A DNA stretch of 64,000 nucleotides. Source: Peptoniphilus_A olsenii. Its GTDB lineage: Bacteria; Bacillota; Clostridia; Tissierellales; Peptoniphilaceae. A model generated the notes under the pieces. The model had not been told where the DNA came from and made no database searches. It saw nothing but the letters and a program-made list of their open reading frames with translations. Made by a program: the position numbers and the translations under genes. Of this stretch, positions 53,421 to 61,878 are shown piece by piece; the first letter of the stretch is position 1; every line of letters starts with the position of its first letter. The stretch spans positions 62,001 to 126,000 of the forward strand of contig NZ_JBEPMA010000003.1 of the NCBI RefSeq assembly GCF_040545475.1, read 5' to 3'.

Positions 53421-53463
53421 ATATTTAGAGAATTAAAGCGAAAACAATAGAAAGGATTTAAAT

Positions 53464-54303
53464 ATGACAAAAATTTTATATTCTGATAAATATGTTGATA
53501 ATAAGATAGAAGAAATCAAAAAGAAAATACAAAATTTAAAAGTGGTACCTAAAATTGCATTAATAAGGACTACTGATGATGCGGGCACTATAGCTTATGA
53601 AAAAGGGATAAATAGTACTGCAAAGAAATTGGGAGTAGAGGTTGATAAGCATTTACTTGAAAATGTCAGTGAAGAAGATTTGATTTCAGAGATTAAAAAA
53701 TTAAATGATGATAAATCAGTAGGTGGGATTTTAATATTTAAACCACTTCCAGAAAATATAAATGAAGATAATATTGCAAGAGAAATATCTCCAGAAAAAG
53801 ATATAGATTGCTTAAATCCTTTAAATACGGCAAAAGTATACGCTGGAGATGTGAGTGGTTTTATTCCTCTTGCTCCAAAAGCGAGTATTGAACTACTTAA
53901 ATTTTATGATTATAAATTAAAGGGAAAAGAAACACTTGTCATAAATCATTCAAATGTTGTAGGCAAACCCCTAACAATGATACTTTTAAATGAACTTGCC
54001 ACTGTTACAATTGCTCATATAGGCACACAAGATTTAAAAAAGCACACAAAAAATGCAGATATAATTTTTACCGCAGTAGGTAAACCGGAATTTTTAGATA
54101 AGAGTTATTTTAATGAGAATGCAACGGTCATTGATATTGGCACTTCGAAAAATAAAGACGGAAAATTTGTAGGAGATTTGAATGAAGAATCAGTGGATGG
54201 ATATATAAAAGCTTTTTCTCCAGTCCCTAAAGGTGTGGGAAGTATTACAAATATTCTTTTAATTGAGAATGTAGTAAATTATTATATAAATTATGAAAAA
54301 TAA
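53464..54303 (+). CDS. folD: FolD-type methylenetetrahydrofolate dehydrogenase/cyclohydrolase, variant active site
   Basis: The 279-residue protein has the FolD fold: NAD(P) domain with NHSNVVGKPLTM, AVGKPEFLD and VIDIGTSKN, and an end FSPVPKGVGSIT. FolD supplies 10-formyl-THF for purines, fitting its place after purF-purL. The catalytic Tyr is present (IAYEKGINS), but the Lys four residues later (YVxxK in E. coli) is Ile, and the usual LVQLPLP is LIFKPLP, without the Gln. From memory, many clostridial FolDs share a related YERG/LLFRPLP variant, so this is probably a clade feature. AGAAAGG precedes the ATG. Confidence 0.87.
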   Translation: MTKILYSDKYVDNKIEEIKKKIQNLKVVPKIALIRTTDDAGTIAYEKGINSTAKKLGVEVDKHLLENVSEEDLISEIKKLNDDKSVGGILIFKPLPENINEDNIAREISPEKDIDCLNPLNTAKVYAGDVSGFIPLAPKASIELLKFYDYKLKGKETLVINHSNVVGKPLTMILLNELATVTIAHIGTQDLKKHTKNADIIFTAVGKPEFLDKSYFNENATVIDIGTSKNKDGKFVGDLNEESVDGYIKAFSPVPKGVGSITNILLIENVVNYYINYEK

Positions 54304-54412
54304 GCCTTATGTTAATATATAAACAATAGAAGAGTTTAAAAAATATGGCAATCAATATAAATAATTGTTATAATGGGTTTAATAACTGTAAAAAACGGAG
54401 GAAAATAAATTA

Positions 54413-55774
54413 ATGGACGACGGCGGGGCCTTATGGCTTAAACTTTTACTTATAGTAATATTGACATCAATTAATGCATTTTTTGCATCGGCAGAGATGG
54501 CAATGGTTTCAGCAAACAATAACAAAATAAAAGAACTTGCAGAAGAAGGAGATCAAAGGGCACTAACACTGCTTGGAATCTCTCAAGATCAAACTAGATT
54601 TTTGTCGACAATTCAGGTTGCAATTACTCTAGCAGGATTCTTCTCATCAGGTTCAGCAGCTACAAGTATATCTAAAGTATTTGGGGCTTTTCTAATGAAT
54701 AATGGAATTATTTACGGACACACCATTTCATTTATTTTAGTTACATTACTTTTATCGTACTTGACACTAGTTTTTGGCGAACTTGTACCTAAGAGAATAG
54801 CACTTCAAAACTCAGAAAATGTAGCATTAAATTCTGCTAGAACTATATCCATTGCTTCAAAGATATTTTATCCATTTGTAAAATTACTTTCTTTTTCAAC
54901 AGCTGTTGTTTTAAAAATTATGGGAAAATATTCTGAGGATGTAGAAGAAAAAATTTCAGAAGAAGAACTCAAATCCTATATCAAGGTGTCTACGCAGCAG
55001 GGAGTTATAAATTCAGCTGGAGAAGAAATGATTGTAAATATAATGGATTTTGACGATAAACTTGCTTATGAAATTATGACACCACGCACATCAATATATA
55101 TGGTGGATTACGATGCCTTTTCAACAGAAACTGTTGACGAAATACTGCGTGAAGGATACTCGCGTATGCCGGTATATAGGCAGAATACGGATAATATATT
55201 GGGAACAGTATATATAAAAGATATTTTTGTGGAATATGCTAAAAATAATTATGAAAAAATTAATTTAGACAATTGTATAAAATCTCCTTATTTCGTACCT
55301 GAAACTAAAAAAATTGACCAATTATTAAAAGAATTGCAAAGTACCAAAAATTATGTTGCAATTCTCATAGATGAATATGGTGGTTTTTCAGGTATGGTAA
55401 CCGTTGAAGATATAGTAGAAGAAATAGTAGGAGAAATTGAAGATGAATACGACCAAGAAATTCCACAAATAGAAAGAATATCTGAAAATGAATTTATAGT
55501 TGATGGCTCTATGGATATTGAAGATATAAATGATAAGATTGGAACATATCTATATTCAGATAATCATGAAACAATTTCAGGATTAATAATTGAAAAGCTT
55601 GGCTTCATACCAGAAGAAACTGAAAAAGAAAAATTGCAAGTAAAAGTAAATGGATGTATATTGACAGAACTTGTAGTTGCAGATAAAAGAATTATTAAAG
55701 CTGGAATAAAAGTGCTTCCAGATGAACAAGAAGAAGCACGTCGTGAGTATAAAGAATGGGATACAGAACAATAA
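54413..55774 (+). CDS. CNNM/CorC family membrane protein with CBS domains
   Basis: The 453-residue protein has the DUF21 membrane domain (about residues 5-190, FFASAEMAMVSANNNKIKELAEEGDQ and FGELVPKRIAL), a CBS pair (about 210-340, MTPRTSIYMVDYD and IDEYGGFSGMVTVEDIVEEIVGEI) and the C-terminal CorC_HlyC domain. Members are hemolysin C-like or magnesium exporters (MpfA); CBS domains sense adenine nucleotides. CGGAGG lies upstream; TTAATG gives the ATG. A single-gene unit. Confidence 0.92.
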   Translation: MDDGGALWLKLLLIVILTSINAFFASAEMAMVSANNNKIKELAEEGDQRALTLLGISQDQTRFLSTIQVAITLAGFFSSGSAATSISKVFGAFLMNNGIIYGHTISFILVTLLLSYLTLVFGELVPKRIALQNSENVALNSARTISIASKIFYPFVKLLSFSTAVVLKIMGKYSEDVEEKISEEELKSYIKVSTQQGVINSAGEEMIVNIMDFDDKLAYEIMTPRTSIYMVDYDAFSTETVDEILREGYSRMPVYRQNTDNILGTVYIKDIFVEYAKNNYEKINLDNCIKSPYFVPETKKIDQLLKELQSTKNYVAILIDEYGGFSGMVTVEDIVEEIVGEIEDEYDQEIPQIERISENEFIVDGSMDIEDINDKIGTYLYSDNHETISGLIIEKLGFIPEETEKEKLQVKVNGCILTELVVADKRIIKAGIKVLPDEQEEARREYKEWDTEQ

Positions 55775-55796
55775 GAAAAAAATAATTATAAATTAG

Positions 55797-55826
55797 CTTT
55801 GTCATTTTGTGACAGAGCTTTTTTAA
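55797..55826 (+). terminator. Terminator after the CNNM gene
   Basis: AGCTTTGTCA pairs with TGACAGAGCT (one T-G pair), followed by six T residues. Confidence 0.88.
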
Positions 55827-55840
55827 TTTATAAAAAAATT

Positions 55841-55896
55841 TAGTCAAAGATTGTCAAATTTTTATTTTTAAAAGATTGACAATCTTTGACTAAAGA
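55841..55896 (+). promoter_or_regulatory. Paired CtsR-like operators upstream of hsp20
   Basis: AGTCAAA-GAT-TGTCAAA (55844-55860) fits the CtsR consensus RGTCAAA-nAn-RGTCAAA with one mismatch. A second copy in inverted orientation lies at 55877-55893 and overlaps the -35 box. Together they form a perfect 19-bp inverted repeat (55841-55859 with 55878-55896) around an 18-base AT-rich spacer. CtsR represses clp and small heat-shock genes in Firmicutes until heat releases it. Confidence 0.72.
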
Positions 55897-55906
55897 TATA
55901 TACTAT
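55878..55906 (+). promoter_or_regulatory. Promoter of hsp20
   Basis: A perfect TTGACA (55878-55883) and TATACT (55901-55906) are separated by 17 bases. The -35 is inside the right-hand operator. Confidence 0.85.
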
Positions 55907-55966
55907 ATGCATAGTTAGCAATAGAGTTAGATGGCTGCTAAATAATTATAAAAGGAGAGTTTTTAA

Positions 55967-56407
55967 ATGAGTATTAGGCCATATGGAAACAATTTATTGA
56001 GAGATCCAAATTTTGGGGATTTTTATGACATGATTGATTCATTTTTCAACGACAATTCACAGGAAAGAGCGTTAAGAGCCTCAACTTTTAAAGTTGATGT
56101 ACTTGAAAACGAAGACTCTTATAAAGTAGAAGCTGAGCTTCCTGGCTTTTCAAAGGATGAAATTGATGTTGATTTTGAAAATGGAAGATTGACAATTTGT
56201 GCTGAAAAGAACGAAGAAACTAATGAAGAGGATAAAGAAAGAAATTATATCCACAAAGAAAGAAAAACTTCAAAAATGATGAGAAGAATGTATTTCAAAG
56301 ATATCGATGAAGAAAATCTTTCTGCTAAATTAGATGGTGGAGTTTTGGAAATTAGTATTCCAAAAAAAACTGATGAAATAAAAAGTAGAAAAATTGAAAT
56401 AGAATAA
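55967..56407 (+). CDS. Hsp20/alpha-crystallin small heat-shock protein
   Basis: The 146-residue chaperone has the alpha-crystallin domain (about residues 40-135, FKVDVLENEDSYKVEAELPG and the C-terminal DGGVLEISIPKK with an I-x-I/V-like anchor). It holds unfolding proteins during stress. The first part, SIRPYGNNLLRDPNFGDFYDMIDSFF, is a typical N-arm. AAAGGAGAG precedes the ATG. Regulation by CtsR-like operators is likely. Confidence 0.95.
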   Translation: MSIRPYGNNLLRDPNFGDFYDMIDSFFNDNSQERALRASTFKVDVLENEDSYKVEAELPGFSKDEIDVDFENGRLTICAEKNEETNEEDKERNYIHKERKTSKMMRRMYFKDIDEENLSAKLDGGVLEISIPKKTDEIKSRKIEIE

Positions 56408-56448
56408 AAATTAAAGCTAAATTTCTAAATAAATAATCAAATAGGTTG

Positions 56449-56482
56449 CCCTGGTAGATAATGAATCTGCCGGGGTTTTGTT
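56449..56482 (+). terminator. Terminator after hsp20
   Basis: CCCTGGTAGAT pairs with ATCTGCCGGGG (11 bp including G-T pairs), followed by TTTTGTTTTG. Confidence 0.8.
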
Positions 56483-56579
56483 TTGAAATTTTGTTTAATT
56501 AAAATCTTTTTATATGAGTTTTTATTATGTAAATCTTAATTTTGAATTGGTGATTTTGTATTTTAATTATTAGTATTAT

Positions 56580-56608
56580 TTGACTGTATTAACATAAAAA
56601 AGTATAAT
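56580..56608 (+). promoter_or_regulatory. Promoter of the TPP riboswitch-thiC transcript
   Basis: TTGACT (56580-56585) and TATAAT (56603-56608) are separated by exactly 17 bases, just before the riboswitch. Confidence 0.85.
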
Positions 56609-56618
56609 GATAATTATA

Positions 56619-56690
56619 TGGGAGCTATTTGCTGAGAAAAACTTCGAGTTTGACCATTGAACCTGTGGGATAATGCCCGCGTAGGAAAGA
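56619..56690 (+). promoter_or_regulatory. TPP (THI element) riboswitch
   Basis: The conserved segments appear in order: GGGAGC at the 5' side, GCTGAGA, CATTGAACCTG, then GGATAATGCC and GCGTAGGAA. This is the thiamine pyrophosphate aptamer. It is followed by a terminator before thiC, so TPP binding should end transcription. Confidence 0.96.
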
Positions 56691-56698
56691 AATTGTTT

Positions 56699-56722
56699 AC
56701 TCCCTTTTTGGGAGTTTTTTTA
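56699..56722 (+). terminator. Riboswitch-controlled terminator of thiC
   Basis: ACTCCC pairs with GGGAGT (TTTTT loop) and is followed by seven or more T residues. It is the expression platform of the TPP riboswitch. Confidence 0.92.
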
Positions 56723-56736
56723 TTTTGGAGGTAAAT

Positions 56737-58065
56737 ATGAACTACACTACACAAATGGATGCTGCAAAAAAAGGTATTATTACCAAAGAGATGGAGATTG
56801 TAGCTAAAAAAGAAAATATTGAAGTACAAAGACTTCGTGATTTAATAGCAAGAGGACGAGTGTGTATCCCTTGCAATAAAAACCACAAATCAATTTCTCC
56901 TGAAGGAATTGGGGAAGGTCTTCGCACAAAGATAAATGTAAATTTGGGAATTAGTAAAGATTCATACGATATAGATTTAGAGTTGAAAAAAGCTCAAAGT
57001 GCAATTGATATGAAAGCAGAGGCCATAATGGATTTGTCCAACTATGGAAAGACAATGGAGTTTCGTAGAAAGTTGATTGGAATGTCTACAGCTATGATTG
57101 GTACTGTTCCAATGTATGATGCAGTGGGTTTTTTAGAAAAAGGGCTTACTTATATTGAGGCTAAAGAATTTTTGGAAGTTCTAAGGGTTCATGCTGAAGA
57201 TGGAGTAGATTTTGTCACAATTCATGCTGGCATAAATAAAGCTAATGCCGAAATATTTAGAAGAAATAATAGACTTACTAATATTGTAAGTAGGGGAGGT
57301 TCTCTATTATTTGGATGGATGTATATGAATGATAGAGAAAATCCTTTTTATGAATATTTTGATGAGGTTCTAGATATTTGTGAAGAATATGACGTGACAA
57401 TTTCACTTGGGGATTCTTTAAGACCTGGTTCGACATATGATGCTACTGATGCTTCACAAATTGCTGAGTTAATTACATTAGGGGAACTGACAAAAAGAGC
57501 TTGGGAAAGAAATGTTCAAGTAATGATTGAAGGTCCAGGACATGTACCAATTAATCAGATAAGAATGAATGTGGAGCTTGAAAAAAGACTCTGTCATGGA
57601 GCACCTTTTTATGTTTTGGGACCACTTGTTACCGATATAGCACCAGGATATGATCACATTACATCGGCAATAGGTGGAGCACTTGCTGCAGCAAGTGGAG
57701 CAGATTTTTTATGTTATGTAACTCCTGCAGAACATTTGAAGCTTCCTGATGAAAATGATGTGCGTGAAGGAATTATTGCTGCAAAAATAGCTGCTCATGC
57801 TGGTGATATGGCAAAAATTGAAAATGCAAGTGATTGGGATGATAAAATGAGTAAAGCACGTCAAGAATTGGATTGGGAAAAAATGTTTGAGCTTGCACTT
57901 GATCCAGTAAAGCCTAAAAAGTATCGTGAAATGAGTACTCCCGAAATTGACGATTCTTGTACAATGTGTGGAGAAATGTGTGCTGTAAGAACAATGAATA
58001 AAATTCTTGAAGGTGAAGATATTGTCCTTGGAAATGACGAATTTGGAGTAGATTCATTAAAATAA
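56737..58065 (+). CDS. thiC: Phosphomethylpyrimidine synthase ThiC
   Basis: The 442-residue radical-SAM-type enzyme makes the thiamine pyrimidine (HMP-P) from AIR, an intermediate of the purine route served by purF-purL at 48-53 kb. The C-terminal Fe-S motif CTMCGEMC (CxxCxxxC) is present, together with zinc-site segments such as EGPGHVPINQIR. It is the short form without the extra N-terminal domain of enterobacterial ThiC. ATG at 56737 lies after GGAGG; an upstream TTG would include that site. No other thi genes are in the window. Confidence 0.96.
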   Translation: MNYTTQMDAAKKGIITKEMEIVAKKENIEVQRLRDLIARGRVCIPCNKNHKSISPEGIGEGLRTKINVNLGISKDSYDIDLELKKAQSAIDMKAEAIMDLSNYGKTMEFRRKLIGMSTAMIGTVPMYDAVGFLEKGLTYIEAKEFLEVLRVHAEDGVDFVTIHAGINKANAEIFRRNNRLTNIVSRGGSLLFGWMYMNDRENPFYEYFDEVLDICEEYDVTISLGDSLRPGSTYDATDASQIAELITLGELTKRAWERNVQVMIEGPGHVPINQIRMNVELEKRLCHGAPFYVLGPLVTDIAPGYDHITSAIGGALAAASGADFLCYVTPAEHLKLPDENDVREGIIAAKIAAHAGDMAKIENASDWDDKMSKARQELDWEKMFELALDPVKPKKYREMSTPEIDDSCTMCGEMCAVRTMNKILEGEDIVLGNDEFGVDSLK

Positions 58066-58084
58066 TTATATATTGTTAATAAAT

Positions 58085-58133
58085 AAAGAATTTGGGACTT
58101 TAAAATAAATAGAAGTCCCAAATTCTTTAATTT
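58085..58133. terminator. Bidirectional terminator between thiC and the SLH gene
   Basis: A perfect 16-bp stem (AAAGAATTTGGGACTT with its complement, 12-base loop) lies between convergent genes, with T-rich flanks on both sides. Confidence 0.85.
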
Positions 58134-58177
58134 TTATATAAAGTTTAGTAATTATTTTTTGGTTATTATTAATAAAA

Positions 58178-59326
58178 TTAATCTTTATAGACGCTTTCGG
58201 CCACTCTTTTAATTTTCTCACGTGTTTTTTCAGTATAAGATGGAAAATCTACATAATTTCTAACTTTGAAGTCTTTGTCAAATATAATACCAACGGGTGT
58301 TCCTGTAAACATAACTGATGAGTCTAATTTGTTTGGTAGTGAAAAAATGGAATAAGCATCGTAATAAAAATGCTCAAGTCTTTTGTCATTTTCATCAGTT
58401 TGGAAATGCTGTCTTATTAATTGTTTTTTAAGGTCTGATGCTTTTTCTTCGCTATAATCATCTATTAAGCCTTCTATCAATGTAAAATCTTCTAGCTCTT
58501 CGTTGGGAAAAGTTTTCCAAGAGTTAACACAATTAGAGCAACTACTTGTTCCTAAACTAATTAAAATAGGTTTGTCATTTCCTTTGCCTACAATTTTTTC
58601 AAGTGTTTCTTTTTTTCCTGTCATCATATTTGTAAGTTCAAATTGTGATAAATCTTGTCCATATATTGTTTTGAATGGCTTTGCCATGGCTATACCTTCT
58701 TCTAATACTATATCTCCTAGAGATTTTCCTTCAACAGCATCATCGACATCACAGTATAATTTCATTGAATCGTTAAATTCTATAGGAGTGAGTTTTCCAC
58801 TTGCACCTATTAGTCTGCCGTATTTATCTAAGAATAAGATATTAGGTGTAGTTTTCAGATTAAGTCTAGTCTGCCAAATGAGGTCCGCCCCGTCATATAC
58901 TATATGCTCCAAGAGATTTTCTGCTCCTAAGTTATTGAATATTTTTTCAGTATTTTCTACATTTTCTTTAAAGTTATTGTTATTAACAGAAGTTATAACT
59001 TCTATTAAATTATACTTATCGTGATTTATCTTTGACATAAATTTCATCATATCTTGGCATCCGCCACACATTGGATACGAAAAAATAACTACAGTAGGTT
59101 TTTCATTGTCAATATTTAAATTTCCCAAAGATACTTCCTCACCATTTTTATTTTTTACTTTGTATTGAAGTATATTTTTGCCATAATTATCTTTTATCAT
59201 ATTTATGGCTTGCGTATTCTCGGGATTTGTTCCACTCGATATTAATTTAAATATATTATCTCTATTAGCTTCTTCTAAATTATTTTCAAATGAAAAATCA
59301 ACTATACCATTATCATCAGTTGTCAT
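58178..59326 (-). CDS. Segment 3 of the SLH protein: two thioredoxin-fold domains
   Basis: This frame (382 residues from its first ATG; the natural frame continues back to about 59393) holds two redoxin-like domains. The first has Cys87-Gly-Gly-Cys90 (FSYPMCGGCQ) and a cis-Pro element TTPNILFLD; the second has Cys263-Ser-Asn-Cys266 (GTSSCSNCVN) and GTPVGIIFD. Both therefore keep a CxxC pair and the facing cis-proline. The ATG at 59326 has no ribosome binding site, so the frame is not an independent gene. Disulfide exchange or peroxide reduction on the cell surface is the likely chemistry. Confidence 0.7.
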   Translation of the reverse strand: MTTDDNGIVDFSFENNLEEANRDNIFKLISSGTNPENTQAINMIKDNYGKNILQYKVKNKNGEEVSLGNLNIDNEKPTVVIFSYPMCGGCQDMMKFMSKINHDKYNLIEVITSVNNNNFKENVENTEKIFNNLGAENLLEHIVYDGADLIWQTRLNLKTTPNILFLDKYGRLIGASGKLTPIEFNDSMKLYCDVDDAVEGKSLGDIVLEEGIAMAKPFKTIYGQDLSQFELTNMMTGKKETLEKIVGKGNDKPILISLGTSSCSNCVNSWKTFPNEELEDFTLIEGLIDDYSEEKASDLKKQLIRQHFQTDENDKRLEHFYYDAYSIFSLPNKLDSSVMFTGTPVGIIFDKDFKVRNYVDFPSYTEKTREKIKRVAESVYKD

Positions 59327-59385
59327 ATTTTTATTTTCTATGACTTTTTCTCCTTGTAATAGACTAATACTTATATTTTGCTTTC

Positions 59386-61878
59386 TTATACCTGTTTTTT
59401 TGTGTTAGTGTTTGTCAAGGTAACTTTTCCTTTTATATTTTCGCCTTTTGCTATTTCTGGTTTTTCACCAATTATATTTAAATAGAAAGCTAAAGGATTC
59501 TCGGGTATAAATGTAAAATCTTTTTTATCTTCATTTAACCATTTGGTAATGCCACCGTCCATAAAATAGATTTTTTTAAAACCTTTTGAATGCATAAATT
59601 CTGCAGCTTCTTTGGAACGAGATTGAGTCCTGCAATAGAGAAGATAAGTGTCTTGTTTATTTAATTTACTTAAATAATTTTCAAATTCGTCTTTAGGTGA
59701 CAACCAATTTTTGTGCAATAAATCCTTAACTGCGAGTCTAGATTCGTCAAATTCTCCATCTGTTCTGACATCAAATACTTTTAAATTGTCAACTGTTATT
59801 TGTTTTTCATTTGATATAAAATAATTATTTTTTATCATACTATATGCTTGATTTGTAGAAACACTTTTTACAAATCCAATATTTTTTTCTGCACTTTTGT
59901 CATAATGTGCAACTACTTTTATTGCATAGTCAGTAGGCTCTCCTGGAGTTATGAATTCTTTATATAAATCTGAACTAACTTCTAAATTTTTTATTTCATC
60001 TTTAGTGTATTTTTTTATATTTTGTAATTCATCTTCGTCTAGGTCTGGATCTTCAATAGTAAAATAAGTGAAACCTTTAATAGCTGCTAATTCGTCAAAA
60101 ACATCTATATCATCGTCAATTTCAACTACCCCATTCTTCTTTGTAAAAAGTTCTATAGCTCTAAAATCGCCGAAAACTGGCGTTTTGCTTTTTGTGCGGT
60201 CTATTTCTCCTTTATATGACTTATAACCTCTACCACTTAAATCTGTATAGACATATATATCGTCAAGAGAATCTAATTCTTCATCATTTTCATTGCCTGT
60301 ATCCTCGATATTTTCTTTTTTATTTAATGAAATCTCGATATCTATTACGCTTTTTAATTCTAAGTTTATTTCTTCGCTAGAATAAGGTATATCTTTATAA
60401 TTATCCCACACATCAGTTGGTCTAAAAATAATTACGGGACTAATTTTACCTGTAGGAGATTTAATGAAATCAAGGTCTTTTGTGTCTATTTTTTCTCCAT
60501 TAATTTTAATAGTATGCTCGTTTAAGTGAGAGTCGTAGTCAAAGGGTTCAAATCTTATGCCGATAGATTTTTTATCAGAAATCTTTGTCATATAATTTGC
60601 TTCTATATTGTATTTATCCCACTTATAATTGTCATTTCCGTAGGGATTAGATGGATAATTTGAAACGGTAGCATCGGCTATATCTGTTCTATACATTATG
60701 GGAGCATTTGCCATAAAGGCTATATTTGGATTTTGAAATTTAAAAGATAGATTTATATTCAAATCATTGTCATCTTCCTTCTCTTTTAAATTATCAATAG
60801 CAGATTTTAAGTTATTTTCTTGTTCGTCAATTTCTTTTTGTTTTAAATCTTCTTTAGATTTTTCAATTAAAGCTTTAGACTTTAGAATTTCATTTTGTAG
60901 AGCATCAAAACTATCTTTTGTATAATTGTCTTTTGAATACTTTGTTGTTTCTTCCAATAAACTCAATAGATTATCTAGATTTATTTCTTCAGGCGGGTTC
61001 TTTATATTAATTTCTAATTTTGAATCTATAAATCCATCTTCTTTTATTATTATAGAATATTTACCTTCCTCAGCAAATACGCTAGATTTAACGATTAGAA
61101 ATGATTTTTCTGATTGTTCAGATTTAGTTATTAAAAAATCTTCTTGTTTAAGAGTTTTATTATTAACTAAAATTTGAATAGAATTTGTAGAAGGATTATC
61201 AAAATAATTGTAGTCGGTTTCTTCTTCTATAAATACACTATCGCCGATATAATATTCTTTTTCTTTTGAAATTAAAATGGCAATTTTATCAGCGACTACT
61301 TCTTCGTCATCGCTAGATGGCTTATCTTTTAAATCTTCAGTTTTTAAATTATTCATAGCAGAATCCAACATTTTGATAGCGCCTTCTACTTCAGTTTTAG
61401 TAATGTCATTTTTTTCAAGCAATATCTTTGCTTTTTCTATTTCTTTTATTAAATTTTCTATAGAATCGTGAGTATATTTAGAAATTTCTTTAGTTTTTAG
61501 TTCTGCAATATTTATCTTTTCTTTTAATGCATTTGTGCTTGATTTAGGAGTATTTGACAGATTGTCTTTAATTTTCAAATTATTTATAGCTAATACCAGT
61601 TTTTTGTAGGGAACATCAATATCTTTTTGTATTGTAGCTTTTTCTAGATTGTTTTCTGCTAAATTTATATAATATTTTAAATTTTCAATTGAATCTTTTG
61701 TAAATAAATCATCTTGCATAGCTTTTCTTTTGGCATCTGCAATTGTGTTTATTAATTTATCTTTTTCTAGTTTAATTTTTGAACTCATAGACCAATTATT
61801 TTCGTTTCTATTTTTACTTTTGTGAGTAGATTTAATTATCGTTTTTCTAGCAGTATCTTTATTATCTTTTTCTATCAA
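59386..61878 (-). CDS. Segment 2 of the SLH protein: FIVAR repeats, HID-like domain, rhodanese
   Basis: This 830-residue frame starts with a TTG lacking a ribosome binding site, so it is the continuation of segment 1. FIVAR-like helical repeats lie at about residues 37-100, 118-180 and 295-360 (each ends NNLK or DNLK). Between them, about 196-290, is a beta-rich domain like the DUF1533/Shr haem-interaction domain (IIIKEDGFIDSKLEI). A rhodanese domain near the end has active-site Cys749 in LLYCRTQSRS and the GG-x-x-x-W ending MDGGITKWLNE. No membrane anchor is present. Confidence 0.7.
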   Translation of the reverse strand: MIEKDNKDTARKTIIKSTHKSKNRNENNWSMSSKIKLEKDKLINTIADAKRKAMQDDLFTKDSIENLKYYINLAENNLEKATIQKDIDVPYKKLVLAINNLKIKDNLSNTPKSSTNALKEKINIAELKTKEISKYTHDSIENLIKEIEKAKILLEKNDITKTEVEGAIKMLDSAMNNLKTEDLKDKPSSDDEEVVADKIAILISKEKEYYIGDSVFIEEETDYNYFDNPSTNSIQILVNNKTLKQEDFLITKSEQSEKSFLIVKSSVFAEEGKYSIIIKEDGFIDSKLEINIKNPPEEINLDNLLSLLEETTKYSKDNYTKDSFDALQNEILKSKALIEKSKEDLKQKEIDEQENNLKSAIDNLKEKEDDNDLNINLSFKFQNPNIAFMANAPIMYRTDIADATVSNYPSNPYGNDNYKWDKYNIEANYMTKISDKKSIGIRFEPFDYDSHLNEHTIKINGEKIDTKDLDFIKSPTGKISPVIIFRPTDVWDNYKDIPYSSEEINLELKSVIDIEISLNKKENIEDTGNENDEELDSLDDIYVYTDLSGRGYKSYKGEIDRTKSKTPVFGDFRAIELFTKKNGVVEIDDDIDVFDELAAIKGFTYFTIEDPDLDEDELQNIKKYTKDEIKNLEVSSDLYKEFITPGEPTDYAIKVVAHYDKSAEKNIGFVKSVSTNQAYSMIKNNYFISNEKQITVDNLKVFDVRTDGEFDESRLAVKDLLHKNWLSPKDEFENYLSKLNKQDTYLLYCRTQSRSKEAAEFMHSKGFKKIYFMDGGITKWLNEDKKDFTFIPENPLAFYLNIIGEKPEIAKGENIKGKVTLTNTNTKKQV

